Assembly: GCA_028554755.1 (NCBI GenBank)
Contig: JAPTOF010000021.1
Coordinates: 2,963,501-3,027,500 of the forward strand
From: Cordia subcordata
Lineage: Eukaryota > Streptophyta > Magnoliopsida > Boraginales > Cordiaceae
Reading direction: 5' to 3'
DNA length: 64,000 nt
Under the pieces are notes generated by a model. It saw nothing but the letters and a program-made list of their open reading frames with translations. It was not told the DNA's origin and made no database searches. Positions within the stretch are counted from its first letter, which is position 1, and every line of letters starts with the position of its first letter. The position numbers and the translations under genes are program-made. Shown here one piece after another: positions 33,372-43,841 of this stretch.

Positions 33372-33867
33372 TGAAGGCTCAAAAAGAAAGAAGACTGACT
33401 GGGTGTTAGATTCAGCAAGAATGTTTCACGTTTGCAATGATAGAGCTAGTTTTGACACTTTGCTTTTAGGGAAGAATCTTGGATACATCACTGTTGGGAA
33501 CAACCAGAAGATGAAAGTTGCTGGGTTGGGATAGTTCGCCTGAGGCTCAACAATGGTAGTATCAAGACCATCTCCAATGTAAGACATGTGCCATCTTGTG
33601 TGTCCAACATAATTTTGCTGGGTGAGTTGGCATCAAGAGGGTACAAGTACATTGTGAAGGAGACTGCTACAAAATATATCATGGAGAGGAGTTAGTTCTT
33701 GAAGAGAGAAAGAACGAGAAGCACGTGTGCTACTTGGAGGGATGCACCGCGGTAGGAGACAAACACGACAAGTGTGAAGAAGCTCAAGTGAAGGCTGAGA
33801 AGAAGAGAAGAGTGATGTTCTTGCCTATTGTAGAGATTCTTGACACTTCTTGCGCAAGGGAGGAATT
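33372..33867 (+). pseudogene. Protease and pre-integrase remnant of the nested copia
   Basis: KKTDWVLDSARMFHVCNDRA (33393-33450) is the copia protease start with DSG changed to DSA. GYITVGNNQKMKVAGLG and SNIILLGELASRGYKYIV follow in changing frames. Before GAG-pre-integrase is complete the sequence reaches a purine-rich stretch (GCGCAAGGGAGGAATT, 33853-33868) and the 3' LTR. Everything after protease is absent. Confidence 0.75.
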
Positions 33868-34300
33868 TGTTGGGTTATGGCTCAAGTGCTAAGCCCAAGT
33901 CCATATTGAAATTAGGAAAAAGTCTTAATGAGAGTCAAAATTTTAGTTATGGTAAGAGTCTTAGTTATGGGAGGATTGATAGATTAGGAAATCCTTTGTC
34001 TTGGAGGACAAGGAAATTTCCTCTATAAATAGGACTCTCGTATTCGTTAAAAGATATGTGTGTCTTGTAATAAGTCTAGGTTGAGAGAGAGTGCCATTGT
34101 AAAACCACTATGAGAAAGGGTTTAGACTTCTTTATTCGTGCAAAAAGTCCTATTAAGTTTGTACTCTTTTCTTTGTAGTGGAGGTTTTCGTGAATGTAGG
34201 TAGAGGGTCGAACCACGTTTAATTGTGCGTATTCTTTTCTCGTTACTCGTGCTTTAATTTCGCTACTTGAATGTGTGTTATGTGTCCTAATTTCCTAACA
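33868..34300 (+). repeat. 3' LTR of the nested gag-only copia (433 bp)
   Basis: It runs from TGTTGGGTTATGGCTCAAGT to TTTCCTAACA and is the partner of 31622-32054. The TATA box CTATAAATAGGACTC is conserved near 34022. Confidence 0.95.
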
Positions 34301-34305
34301 ATGGA

Positions 34306-35107
34306 CAAAACTCATCCATTGAGCAACCTAATGATCGTCTGATCTCTTGAAATACAAAAGGACCCTTTTCGTCCTCGAGAAGACAATGAAGAAATACATG
34401 GTCCTGAAATACCATATCTAAGTACTATTGGTGTATTGATGTATCTTGCTAATAATATGCGCCTTGGTATTGCATTTGCTGTAAATTTATTAACAAAATT
34501 TAGTACTGCACCAACACGAAGACATTGGAATGGTGTTAAACATGTATTTCATTATCTTCATGGAACAACGGATATAGGATTATTATATTCAAAGCATACA
34601 CAACATGAATTAATTTGATATGTAGATGCTGGATATTTATTTAACCCATATAAAGGACGATCTCATACAGGTATCTCTTCACGTATGGTGGTACTGTTAT
34701 TTCTTGGTGTCAACAAAGCAAACTATTGCTACCACTTTCTCAAATCATGCTAAAATACTTGCACTGCATGAGGCAAGCCGAGAATATGTATGGTTAAGGT
34801 CTTTAACTCAACATATTGAAAGAGAATGCAGCATTTCAATCAGCAAAGGAAGGCCCACTCTATTGTATAAAGATAATGTTGAGTGTATTGCTTAAGTCAA
34901 AGGAGGTTATATCAAAGGTGATAGAACTAAACATATTTCATCAAAGTTCTTTTTTACACATGACCTCCAAAAGAAAAATGAGATAGATTTTCGTCAAGAT
35001 CGTTCAAGTGAAAATTTAGTAGACTTGTTTACAAAAGCATTGCCTACAACAACGTTGGAGAAACTAGTGCACAAGGTTGGAATGAGACGACTTAAGGATT
35101 GCTCTTG
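34306..35107 (+). pseudogene. RT C-terminus and RNase H of the old copia
   Basis: DKTHPLSNLMIV resumes RT after the nested element. EDNEEIHGPEIPYLSTIGVL, MYLANNMRLGIAFAVNLLTK and RRHWNGVKHVFHYLHGTTDI precede RNase H. RNase H is frameshifted: YVDAGYLFNPYKGRSHTGI, SKQTIATTFSNHAKILALHE, GDRTKHISSKFFFTHDLQ, SENLVDLFTKALPTTTLEKL. The frame ends at RRLKDCS (35107), the usual end of pol. Confidence 0.85.
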
Positions 35108-35344
35108 ATTGTCTTCATGAGAGGGGAGGGGGGAGGGGAGGGGAGAACTAAGTGCACTGTACTCTTTTTCCCTTCACCGAGGTTTTTCCCACTGAGTTTT
35201 TCTAACAAGGTTTTTAATGAGGCAGTTACAAGAGCTATAGGAATAGTGTACTATTTTTCCTTCACTAGGATTTTTTCCCAATGGGTTTTTTCCAATAAGG
35301 TTTTAACGAGGCCTATTCTCAAGAGATAAATATCCAAGGGGGAG

Positions 35345-35592
35345 TGTTATCAATTATATTAATGTGGACATTTATATTCCATATTGGTTTATGACCCAAG
35401 TCCAAGCTCGAGAAAACAAAAGCCCGCAAGGTAAAAAAGGAAACTTTCTTGGAGACCAAATCATTGTATTCCAATAAATAGGGGCTTGTATATTGTAGTT
35501 CGACATACATCAATATCAATAAAATTTCTCCTTTCTTCTCCTATTCTTGTCTCTTTTCTTATTTTCTCTCTTTTCTCTTTAGTTTTATAACA
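35345..35592 (+). repeat. 3' LTR of the old copia (~248 bp)
   Basis: It starts TGTTATCAATTATATTAATG right after the polypurine tract AAGGGGGAG and ends TAGTTTTATAACA, giving TGTTAT/ATAACA ends. It contains CAATAAATAGGGGCTTG as a promoter-like box near 35471. No partner LTR is found upstream. Confidence 0.75.
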
Positions 35593-36819
35593 ATTATTTA
35601 TATAAATTGAAATTTTCAAATTTATATAAAAAAACCTGTGCATCTACTAGTATTCTATAAAAGATAGTACATGCCTTTTTAGTCAATGACATCTGTTTTC
35701 ATGTTTGAACTTTTTTTCTCTCCAAAAGCACATTAGTACGTTCCTTCCATCAATGCAAAATTATTTCTTAAATTATTTACTTTTTTCTAAAACATATTCT
35801 TCTCTGATTTTATTTTTCAATTAAATGTTCTATTCACAAAACTCCCATAAAAATATTACAGGCATTAAAAACTTTCTACGAATTAAATTATATATATATA
35901 TATATATTGTAATTTATCCTTACATAGATTGTAATAATTGATATGAACAATAAATAAAAAAAATAAAAAAACTCATTTCTTCCCCGCAATCCATGGGATA
36001 TACTCAAGCTCAAAACCAATAATGTACTACTTGCCTAATTTGACTGTTAGATTTCTTTGTTCCTTTTGTTTTTTTTATATTATGTGCATATTAAATAATG
36101 CTTTTACTATCCATCCATTAAGAGAAGATGGTGGCCTCCCAACTGACATATTTGGGAGGGAACAAAAGACTTAGGATCGGCTTGTCCAGAGACAGAAAAC
36201 TAAGAACCTACATGTCCCTTTCCAGTTTTATGTCATTTTACATCTCAAATGATTTATAGCCATATAATGGTTGATATATCTATTTACGGTTTTTTTGAAA
36301 GAAAGAAGATTAGAAATTAAGTTATTGAGGCTGTGGAGAAGGTAGAGACTCTCAACATCCCCCCTAGTGGGGATAACTTGTCATAGGACGCATTAAATAA
36401 TGTTTATAGCCCTCTCTAACTGGAAGCCTCTAACACATACAATGCATTTTGTACTTGGTATAAACAAGAAATGTCCATATAACTATGAGTTTTCGCTATT
36501 TCTTGCGTCGTGTGTTGATCGGTCATGTATAGTTAACTAACTTTATCACAAAGATTGGTGCACCATGCAAGGCAAGCTTTTGGCCCCGTCACACCTGGTA
36601 GTGCCATGCAAATTTTCTACCACATCATGTAATTGAAAATTGGAAATTTCTGGCAAAAAAATTGATGAGAGCGAGTGTTTTTCTGATCAACACAAGTGCC
36701 GTGAGGTTGAGAACTTTCATTCCTATGCACGACTGAGATATTGACGAAGCAGACCCGTGCATGACTTGATAACTTCGACGGAGAACATTAAAGAAAATCA
36801 AGGAACAATGCCGGATAGA
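35593..36819. other. Intergenic DNA, no gene seen
   Basis: AT-rich sequence with a (TA)10 microsatellite at 35889-35908. No ORF has coding character on either strand. Confidence 0.6.
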
Positions 36820-38150
36820 TATGCAAACATGAGGGGTCAATCGAATTGACCCCTCTTTTTTTTTTTGAAAGATAATATACACAATGAAATCTTTTTTTTT
36901 AAATAATATATATACTATAGATTATTTTTAATTGACCACGTTTAAATATTTTTATTGAATCCTCTTAATTGAAAAATATAATATTGTTAAAGAAAAGCTT
37001 ATTTGTATTTAAAGTAATAGTAATGGGCCTACTTCTAAAAATAAACTCGAGTCCTTCATCAACAATAATAATTAATACTCAAAATGAGTTTCATTTAAAT
37101 ATAAATGAGTTTTTCTTTAATATTATTATTTTTTAATTAAGACTATTCAATAAAAAAATTTAAACAGGGTCAATAAAAAAATTTTTGTACTGTATTCTTT
37201 TTTTTTAAAAAAAAAAAACTTCTATTGTGTATAAGGGTGAGAATCGGAACGGATTGTCGGATAATTAGATATCGGATAGTCAGATATTGGATTAGAAAAT
37301 CAACTATTCGATCGGATAGTTTAAAAGTACCTATCCGGCCAGATATCTGATGTTCGGATAACGGATATTTTCGGATTCGGATAGTCGGATTTTCGGATTT
37401 ATTTAATGATCAAAACATATTTAATTTCTCATTTAATATTTTTCTACTAAACAACATTATAATCATATAAATTTAGTGCCACTCGAACTATAACAATATT
37501 AAATTGTATTGAAAAGAAAAATTAACACATTTCACTAGATGTGAAGTTTACCACAAACTATAATTCACACTTATATGCCATACAAAATAATAGTAGATAA
37601 TAACCAATATATATAAGTTTACCACCAATATATATAAGTTTACTACAAATCATAATCCAAATAAATATGTCACACATATCACAACCGATACTAAATACAA
37701 AATCTATCACAATCCATATTTCATAACAAGTCATCAAATATTTTTGTTGTACCAAAAGTTAAACAAATAAAATATCCCAAATGCAGGACATAAAACTAAA
37801 ATATTTAAAATAAAGTTAAAAGTCATAAAATAATAAAATGTTGAACCATCTTTAGACAACGAAGCCCTTAACATAAAATTAATATATTTTTATTTGTGTT
37901 TTATTTTTTGGATATTTCGGATCGGATTCGAATAGTAAAAAAATTTTTGAATTCTTATCCGATATCTGGTATTTTTATCGGATATTGGAATTATCTATAT
38001 CCAAAGTTTTCATAATTTTTCTATCTAATCGAGTTCATATTGGGATTCGGATTTGGATACGGAACAGATATTCCCACCCCTAATTGTGTATATTATCTTT
38101 CTGAAAAGAAATAGGGGTCGATTGACCCCTATATTTGTATATTTATCTGC
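36820..38150. mobile_element. Foldback (long hairpin) MITE, right arm split by a nested hAT-type element
   Basis: The left arm (about 36820-37035) and the right arm (about 37065-37231 plus 38091-38150) are inverted copies. Left GGGGTCAATCGAATTGACCC and GAAAGATAATATACACAAT pair with right ATTGTGTATATTATCTTTC and GGGGTCGATTGACCCC. Further in, left TTTAAATATTTTTATTGAAT pairs with right ATTCAATAAAAAAATTTAAA. The loop is only ~30 bp. The right arm is interrupted by an 851-bp element at 37232-38082. No internal gene is present. The family could be Mutator- or hAT-related; I cannot tell which. Confidence 0.82.
37232..38082. mobile_element. hAT-type non-autonomous element nested in the foldback MITE (851 bp)
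   Basis: Ends are TAAGGGTGAGAAT and, inverted, TAGGGGTGGGAAT. ATTGTGTA stands directly on both sides (37224-37231 and 38083-38090), a perfect 8-bp target duplication as in hAT elements. Both ends are rich in TCGGATA-type words (about ten copies at 37250-37400, several at 37910-38060). They resemble the subterminal transposase-binding repeats of hAT elements. It has no transposase. Confidence 0.9.
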
Positions 38151-38852
38151 CAATTACTATTTGTTGCCACTCCCAAACTAATGATGAAACTAATCCTACA
38201 TGCTCCTGCCTCAACGCAGAACGGGTCCCCAGCACTTGCAAGACGCGGAAATTGCCCATTCAGCAACCATCAGTATTTAGTTCCCAGTCTTGAGTGCATA
38301 ACGGCTTTGAAAGAGGAAAAAGCTCCTCGATTTCCATTCGACTTGATTCTAGCTTTCGTGAACTATATGGGGTATCCCATGTTTTACTAAATATAATTAT
38401 TTGAGGATCAGTAATCTCATTTCTGTTCGAGGTTTGTCATTTTTCATCCCCCCCCCCCCCTCCTCCTTTTTGCATGATTTTGCCCGTTATAGTCCGATTG
38501 TTATTTGTGCTTGTAGCTCCTAAAATCAATTCAACCGGCCAACCTGTTTTTCCTTCCTTCTCATATTAAATTACAGAACCATGACATTGGCATCTACTAA
38601 CCAGCTTAATAAGTGATGGAAATTATGCATTAGAATTTGATCGGAGTTCTAATGCACTAGTACTTTATAAACCTCATTTGGCACTAAATTGATTGTTTGA
38701 GTAGAGTACAATTGTGTACATTATTCTGAACCGTCCACATACATTTAACAGAAGAAAAAAGAGAAAAAAAAATGAAGAAGAAGGAAAAAGGGAAAACAAG
38801 AAGATAGTAGCCTGTTCTTGATTAGTGAGTACATTAGTACCTTACAGCCTCT
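38151..38852. other. 3' flank of LecRK-B, no gene seen
   Basis: A short plus-strand ORF at 38181-38390 has no recognisable domain and no supporting context. A run of about 14 C lies near 38448-38461. Confidence 0.5.
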
Positions 38853-40837
38853 TTATCGACTTGCAAAAAGAAATGATGATTCTGCAACTGAGGAAGTATA
38901 TGAAAAAGTCTTATCCATTGAAAAGGGTTATGACATGATTGAATCATCAAAACCTTCTCTATGGACAAATGTCAAACCTTTGGTTGAATTGCCAAGCAAT
39001 GATAAATCTGGTAGAGCCACAACATCCTCTAAATAAAGCACAACTTGTCGCATACGGGGTCGTGCTATAGGCTCTGAATGAGAGCAAAGCAAACCAAGCT
39101 TCAGCACCAACTCCACCTCCTGTGGAACATAATCAATGCCCAACTTTGAATCAACTGCCTTTAGGATGTCACCTTTACTCCACCAAGAATATACCACATC
39201 GACTAAAGTCAGATTCTCACTTGTCTCTTGGATGTCTACCACAAGCAACCTTGAGCAAAAAAGCCCCAAAAGAGTATACATCACTACTTGTTGTGGCTTT
39301 ACTAGTTCGAGTATGCTCTGGGGCAAGGTATCCAAGTGTTCCACCCACTTCAGTAGTTTGACCGCCATCTCCATGATCATATAGCCTAGCAAGGCCAAAA
39401 TCATCTAATCTTTCATTGAATTCACCATCTAACAGGACATTACTAGCTTTTATATCCCTATGTACCACTACTTGTTCCCATTCTTCATGTAGATAAAGTA
39501 GTACTGATGCTACCCCTTTTATAACTCAGAGCGCTGGCTTCAGTTAAGATTAAATCTTGGTTGTTCATAGAGAAACTTGTCGAGGCTTCCATTTGGCATA
39601 CATTCATAAATCAAAAACAGCTCTCCTTTTCTCCAACAATAGCCCACAAGTGGTACTAAATTTCAATGGCGTAATCTAACCTTGCTCACAATTTCTGCAA
39701 CAAATTCTTTCATCCCTTGTCTTGATTCGTGGGAGACTCGTTTGACAGCAATTTCAATTTTAGCAGTAGGCAAGACACCTCGGTAGACCCTTCCAAATCC
39801 CCCACTGCCCTGTAACCCTTTGTTCCGAAATCCTTTGGTAGCAATATACAAATCTTTGTACTTGAACCTATGAGTTTCATATTGAAGTTCCCACTCCTCA
39901 AGAACTTCGGCATACTTCCTCTTCCTTCTTACGATATAAACGATGCCTGAAATTGCTAGAAACATCGAAGCTATCAACATTACAGCAAACCAATTGTCAA
40001 GACTTTGGATTTCTCCTTCGGTCCAACTCTGGGAGGCTTATATAGCTGAGAAATATCAAGCTCCTCAGCCTTGCCATTCATCTTGAAGCTCCATCCAAGT
40101 ATATAATGAGATGTAAACACAGAACCACTAGATGATTAGAATCCAATATACATTTGCGGATATACAATTGACGAAATGTCATACTTTTTCAAAGACAAAA
40201 GAGGAATACTTGGTTTATCAACTTCTAATGGACCTAATGTCACATTGATTTGTTTTGTGACACCAGTATATTCTATCCAAACTCGTAGGGGCTTGCCACT
40301 GATCAGAGACAGATTTTGAAACTTACCATTGCTGTCACAATAGCCAGCTGGTGCTGATTTTTCAGAGACCAAGCTGTTTATATCAACAACGACGTGATTA
40401 TCATTAGTATCATTGAATTCCCTGCTTTCGATTGTATCAAGTTCCATTCCGATGACATGATTGGTGGAATTTCCGTTGTTGGATCCATTGAACAGGCCAA
40501 GGTACTGGCTTGGAAGAGCTTCAGGAAGCCTCTTGTTGGAGCAATCACAAAGACAATCCCGTGACCACTCAGAGTTGGGTATTCAGACACTATGGCGAAA
40601 ACGAAGGAGGTGGAAAAGGAAGAAGCTGAGCATTCTCCGAGTTCTTGAAGTTGACAGGACTTGGATAGAAGGCATGGCCCCTTTTTTGTACGGTGGCATT
40701 GTTTAGCTTCAACAGACCGTTTGACGTGATCTCTGCTATGCCGTCCAGGCTCGAAATCCATGATAAGTAAATCCAATGTCTTCAGTGGCACCATTTAGAA
40801 TATGCAGCAACAGCAGTATTACAAGGTTGAAAAACAT
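38853..40837 (-). pseudogene. LecRK-B: L-type lectin receptor kinase pseudogene
   Basis: The former start is ATG at 40837 (signal peptide MFFNLVILLLLHIL). It once encoded a signal peptide, legume-type lectin domain, membrane helix and Ser/Thr kinase. Soon after FTYHGF about 13 bases present in D are missing, so the lectin frame shifts. Other pieces lie in other frames: lectin FSTSFVFAIVSEYPTLSGHG, membrane segment [17 protein letters not shown] near 39970, glycine loop [61 protein letters not shown] stop follows CGRHPRDK at 39217 and another follows DDSIMS at 38928. The family's C-terminal SGGR appears as ASR before TAA (38853). Multiple lesions make it non-functional as a receptor. Confidence 0.92.
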
Positions 40838-41714
40838 GGTCCAAATTTTGGTTCTGAAAATGGTGTTGACAATTTCGTCTACTGAACTATGCAGCATTAT
40901 AGTGCTGTATTGGATTGTTCAAGATAATAAGTCGAAACGAAGGCTTTTAACTATTCAAAAGTCATGATAATGTAATTCCACCCACCAGAGGAACCGCCTC
41001 TCAATTTTCCAGAGTCATTAATGCCATCCCTCCTTTTTTTTTTTTTTTTTTTTTCGGTTAAACCCTCTCTCCATAGATTAAATCCATGATCAGATATCTG
41101 GGAAAAATAGTTTCAACCACTTGAGTTATTTCTCAATCCCGTCAATTTCCTCTTGCTGGAGTGGTCCATGTGGTATATTAATCAACTAAATGGATAACCA
41201 CTCAGTTTACATTAGTTATTAAAATAGCTATATTCCTTTCCATCTTTTTCCTACCACATATCATGAATGCATACTATTTTTCAAGTTCCTTCTTTTTCTA
41301 GCTTCATTCTACCGGTTGTTTATTTTGATATATTAATCGTTGTCTAAGAACTTAAAATTATGATATAAATTTTAAAGTACAAATACATTGAGGAAGCAAT
41401 ATTCCTTACCAGAACAAATTTAAATTGGCATCAGACAAATACGCAGACTCTTCTTAATTAATTTTTATATCGAATCAAATTTTGTCCCGTCACATATTCC
41501 TTTGTTCTTTTTTTTTTTTTTTTGGGTCCCTTTTGTGGTCGACTGAAATTTTGCACTCATATATGAAGAATATTAGTGGTCCAAGTCCACCCTCGTGGTC
41601 CAAGTCCACCCTCGTACTCCAAAAACAAAAATCTCCATCAACTCCAACCCAAGACCGTTATTGTTGTTGTCCAATCCCTTCCGCAAGTTGAGCACGAATT
41701 ACGACATTGACTTA

Positions 41715-41942
41715 GGGTCCATTTGTATTGGCTTTTTTAAAAGAGTTTTTTTTAACAGTTTTTAAAAAATAATTTTTTTTAGAAGCTGAAAATTTTAATT
41801 TTTAAAAAAAGTTGTATTTAAACTTTTTCAGAATTTCAGATTTTTTAGAAACCAAATCAAATAATTATTACAAATTTAATGTAACTTTTTTTTAAGAAAA
41901 AAAATATTTTTTCCTTAAAAAAAACCCAATCCAAACAGGCCC
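41715..41942. mobile_element. Tourist-like MITE, copy 2 (228 bp)
   Basis: Ends are GGGTCCATTTGTATTGGCTT and AACCCAATCCAAACAGGCCC. TTA stands on both sides (41712-41714 and 41943-41945), the canonical PIF/Harbinger target duplication. It is similar along its length to 5147-5377. Confidence 0.9.
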
Positions 41943-42419
41943 TTAAGGTCATGAGAGAAGGAAAATACGTTTTGAAATAATTACCTACTATTGCAAAAAG
42001 CTAATCAATTGCAAATTTACTATTGACATATTGCAATATATAATTATCTTTACTTAATTGATAAATTAATAATAAAATAGTAAACTAATGATGTGAATAT
42101 TTGGTAAAACATGCAACATAGAAAGACAAAAACATCATTGATTTATATATAACATGCAAAGTAATAAAATAAATTATGTTTTGAAATTAAATTATAAAAT
42201 ATAGATATAGTATATCAGTCTAATTGATAAAATCTAAATTTAACGTAATATATCCCAAATATAGAAAAATCTGATCCGTTATGTTCAAAGACAAATATGG
42301 ATTTTTAGTACCATTTAAAGTATATTATAAGTAAAATATTTTAATATAAAAATCAATTAGCTAGAATAGTTTTTTTATATGATAATAATGATGTGCATGA
42401 AATGTTTATTGAACACCAA

Positions 42420-43080
42420 AACTTATTCAGCTTGTATCGTGATAAAAATTTCTAACCCACAAAGCTTTTTTTTTTTTTTTTTTGGGCTCGAATCTTGATC
42501 AAATTCATGAGTAACAGAAGCTGTTCAAAGTTTTCCACTTAGCTTGCATCGTATACTTATATATTAAAAACTTTGGCTTTGATAATGACGAGAATCTGAG
42601 GCCTGAAAAGCTCTTCTTAATATTTCTACTGACATCACTTAGTTGTTAAAAATTGTTATCTTACATCTTAATCAAAGTTTTATTTGGCCTATAGAAAGTT
42701 ATTAATGATTCTTCGTTTGCATCCTAATAATGAAAATCACAGGTCTACAAAGTCGTCAAAACTTTTCTTTTTTTTCCCTTGCATCATATATACCTTTTAA
42801 AAGTCATTGGCTTGTATCATGATGAAAATATATCGCATGCCTAAAAAACTATTAGAATCTCTCTCCTTTTTTATTTGGTTTCATCAAGATTATTGCAGGG
42901 CCTAAAAAGCTTTTAAATATTTCTTGGTTGCATCATATGTTCGTTAAAAATATTTTGTTTGCATCGTGAGGACAATTGCGAGCCTAACCAGCCTCAAAAT
43001 TCAAAAAGTTGTTGCTTGTATTGTGTAGCAGTTAAAAAAAGATTGATATGCATATGTCATGATGAAAATGCATAATTAGA
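42420..43080. repeat. Degenerate tandem-like array with CATCATGATGAAAAT motif
   Basis: A phrase close to CTTGTATCATGATGAAAAT, followed by GCCTAAAAAGCTTTT and a T-rich stretch, recurs about seven times. Copies lie near 42427, 42570, 42720, 42810, 42880, 42958 and 43050, spaced 70-150 bp and strongly diverged. No ORF is associated. Confidence 0.55.
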
Positions 43081-43454
43081 TAAATGTTAGAAATTGTTGG
43101 CTTCTATGGAGAATGAATTAACAACATACTGTTTATGGAAATTATTAGCAATAGCGCTGATAGAAATTCCTTAGCCCTATTGATATTAGTTAACAATTTG
43201 GCAAGAGAGTGTTCTAGATGTTTATGGTTTCACCATTCCCACAGATCAATTGATTCCTTTTTGTTTTTCTTTTCGTTTTCTTTTAACCAATTCTTCGAAA
43301 ATAAAAAATCTCCAGGATAAAAGGGCCTTTTACTTATCCAGTTTATCATTCTAAAAATTTCTATTATTTAATACACTCTGTTAAAAGTCTAATGACCCAC
43401 CTTGGATAGCCCTGGCGCGCTTGCTACAGTAGTGGAAATTTTCAAGTATATTAT

Positions 43455-43699
43455 GTGCTCGTTCGGATTGGCTTTTTCTAAAAAGGCTTTTTTTAACAAT
43501 TTTTGAAAAATAATTTTTTTTAGAAGCTGAAAATTCTGACTTTTAAAAACAATTGTATTTGAGAATTTTTGAGAGTTTTACCTTTTTTGAAAGTCAAATC
43601 AAATAGTTATTACAAATTTAATGTAACTTTTTCAAGAAAAAAATACTTTTTTTTGAAAAAAATACTTTTTTTTGAAAAAAAACCAATTCAAACAGGCCC
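43455..43699. mobile_element. Tourist-like MITE, copy 3 (245 bp)
   Basis: Ends are GTGCTCGTTCGGATTGGCTT and AAAACCAATTCAAACAGGCCC-type sequence. The flanks TAT (43452-43454) and TAA (43700-43702) differ by one base. It contains a duplicated AAAATACTTTTTTTTG word near 43645-43680. Confidence 0.85.
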
Positions 43700-43841
43700 T
43701 AAATCACATGAACATCATTTTGTGTGAATGTACGTATAAAAGCGATTGTGTTATTCCTTACTAAATATGTCAATGTCTTACAATAATAATGTGGGCTGCA
43801 CATTTATCAATATCAATATCTTACAATAATAATGTTACACC

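Larger units (their letters stand above)
31622..34300 (+). mobile_element. Short gag-only copia (TR-GAG-like) nested in RT of the older copia
   Basis: Two 433-bp LTRs flank only 1813 bp of internal sequence. It has a PBS, gag with zinc knuckle, a piece of protease and a polypurine tract, but no integrase, RT or RNase H. Flanks are CTGGA (31617-31621) and ATGGA (34301-34305), a target duplication with one change. The interrupted host RT continues on both sides. Such gag-bearing, pol-less copia derivatives are known in plants as TR-GAG elements and depend on other elements for movement. Confidence 0.92.
29889..35592 (+). mobile_element. Old plus-strand copia, split by a nested short copia
   Basis: Pieces in order: integrase C-terminus (~29960-30300), decayed sequence, RT (~31190-31616), nested element 31622-34300, rest of RT and RNase H (34306-35107). 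These are followed by a spacer with ACTGAGTTTTTCTAACAAGG-type repeats, polypurine tract AAGGGGGAG (35336-35344) and 3' LTR (35345-35592). The 5' LTR, gag and protease are not recognised. The coding pieces match one copia family throughout, but stops are dense. Confidence 0.8.
40838..43841. other. Region between LecRK-C and LecRK-B: upstream of B, MITEs, repeats, no gene
   Basis: Bases 40838-41200 are the B upstream region. They share CTACTGAACTATG and AGTGGTCCATGTGG with A and D. A run of about 24 T lies at 41031-41054. A 19-bp unit GTGGTCCAAGTCCACCCTC is duplicated near 41577-41615. Two Tourist-like MITEs and a degenerate repeat array (42420-43080) fill much of the rest. ORFs here look random. 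Confidence 0.6.

Noticed and set aside
38181..38390. 69-codon plus-strand ORF downstream of LecRK-B
   Set aside because: Composition is plausible, but no family is recognisable and there are no promoter, splice or neighbour signals.
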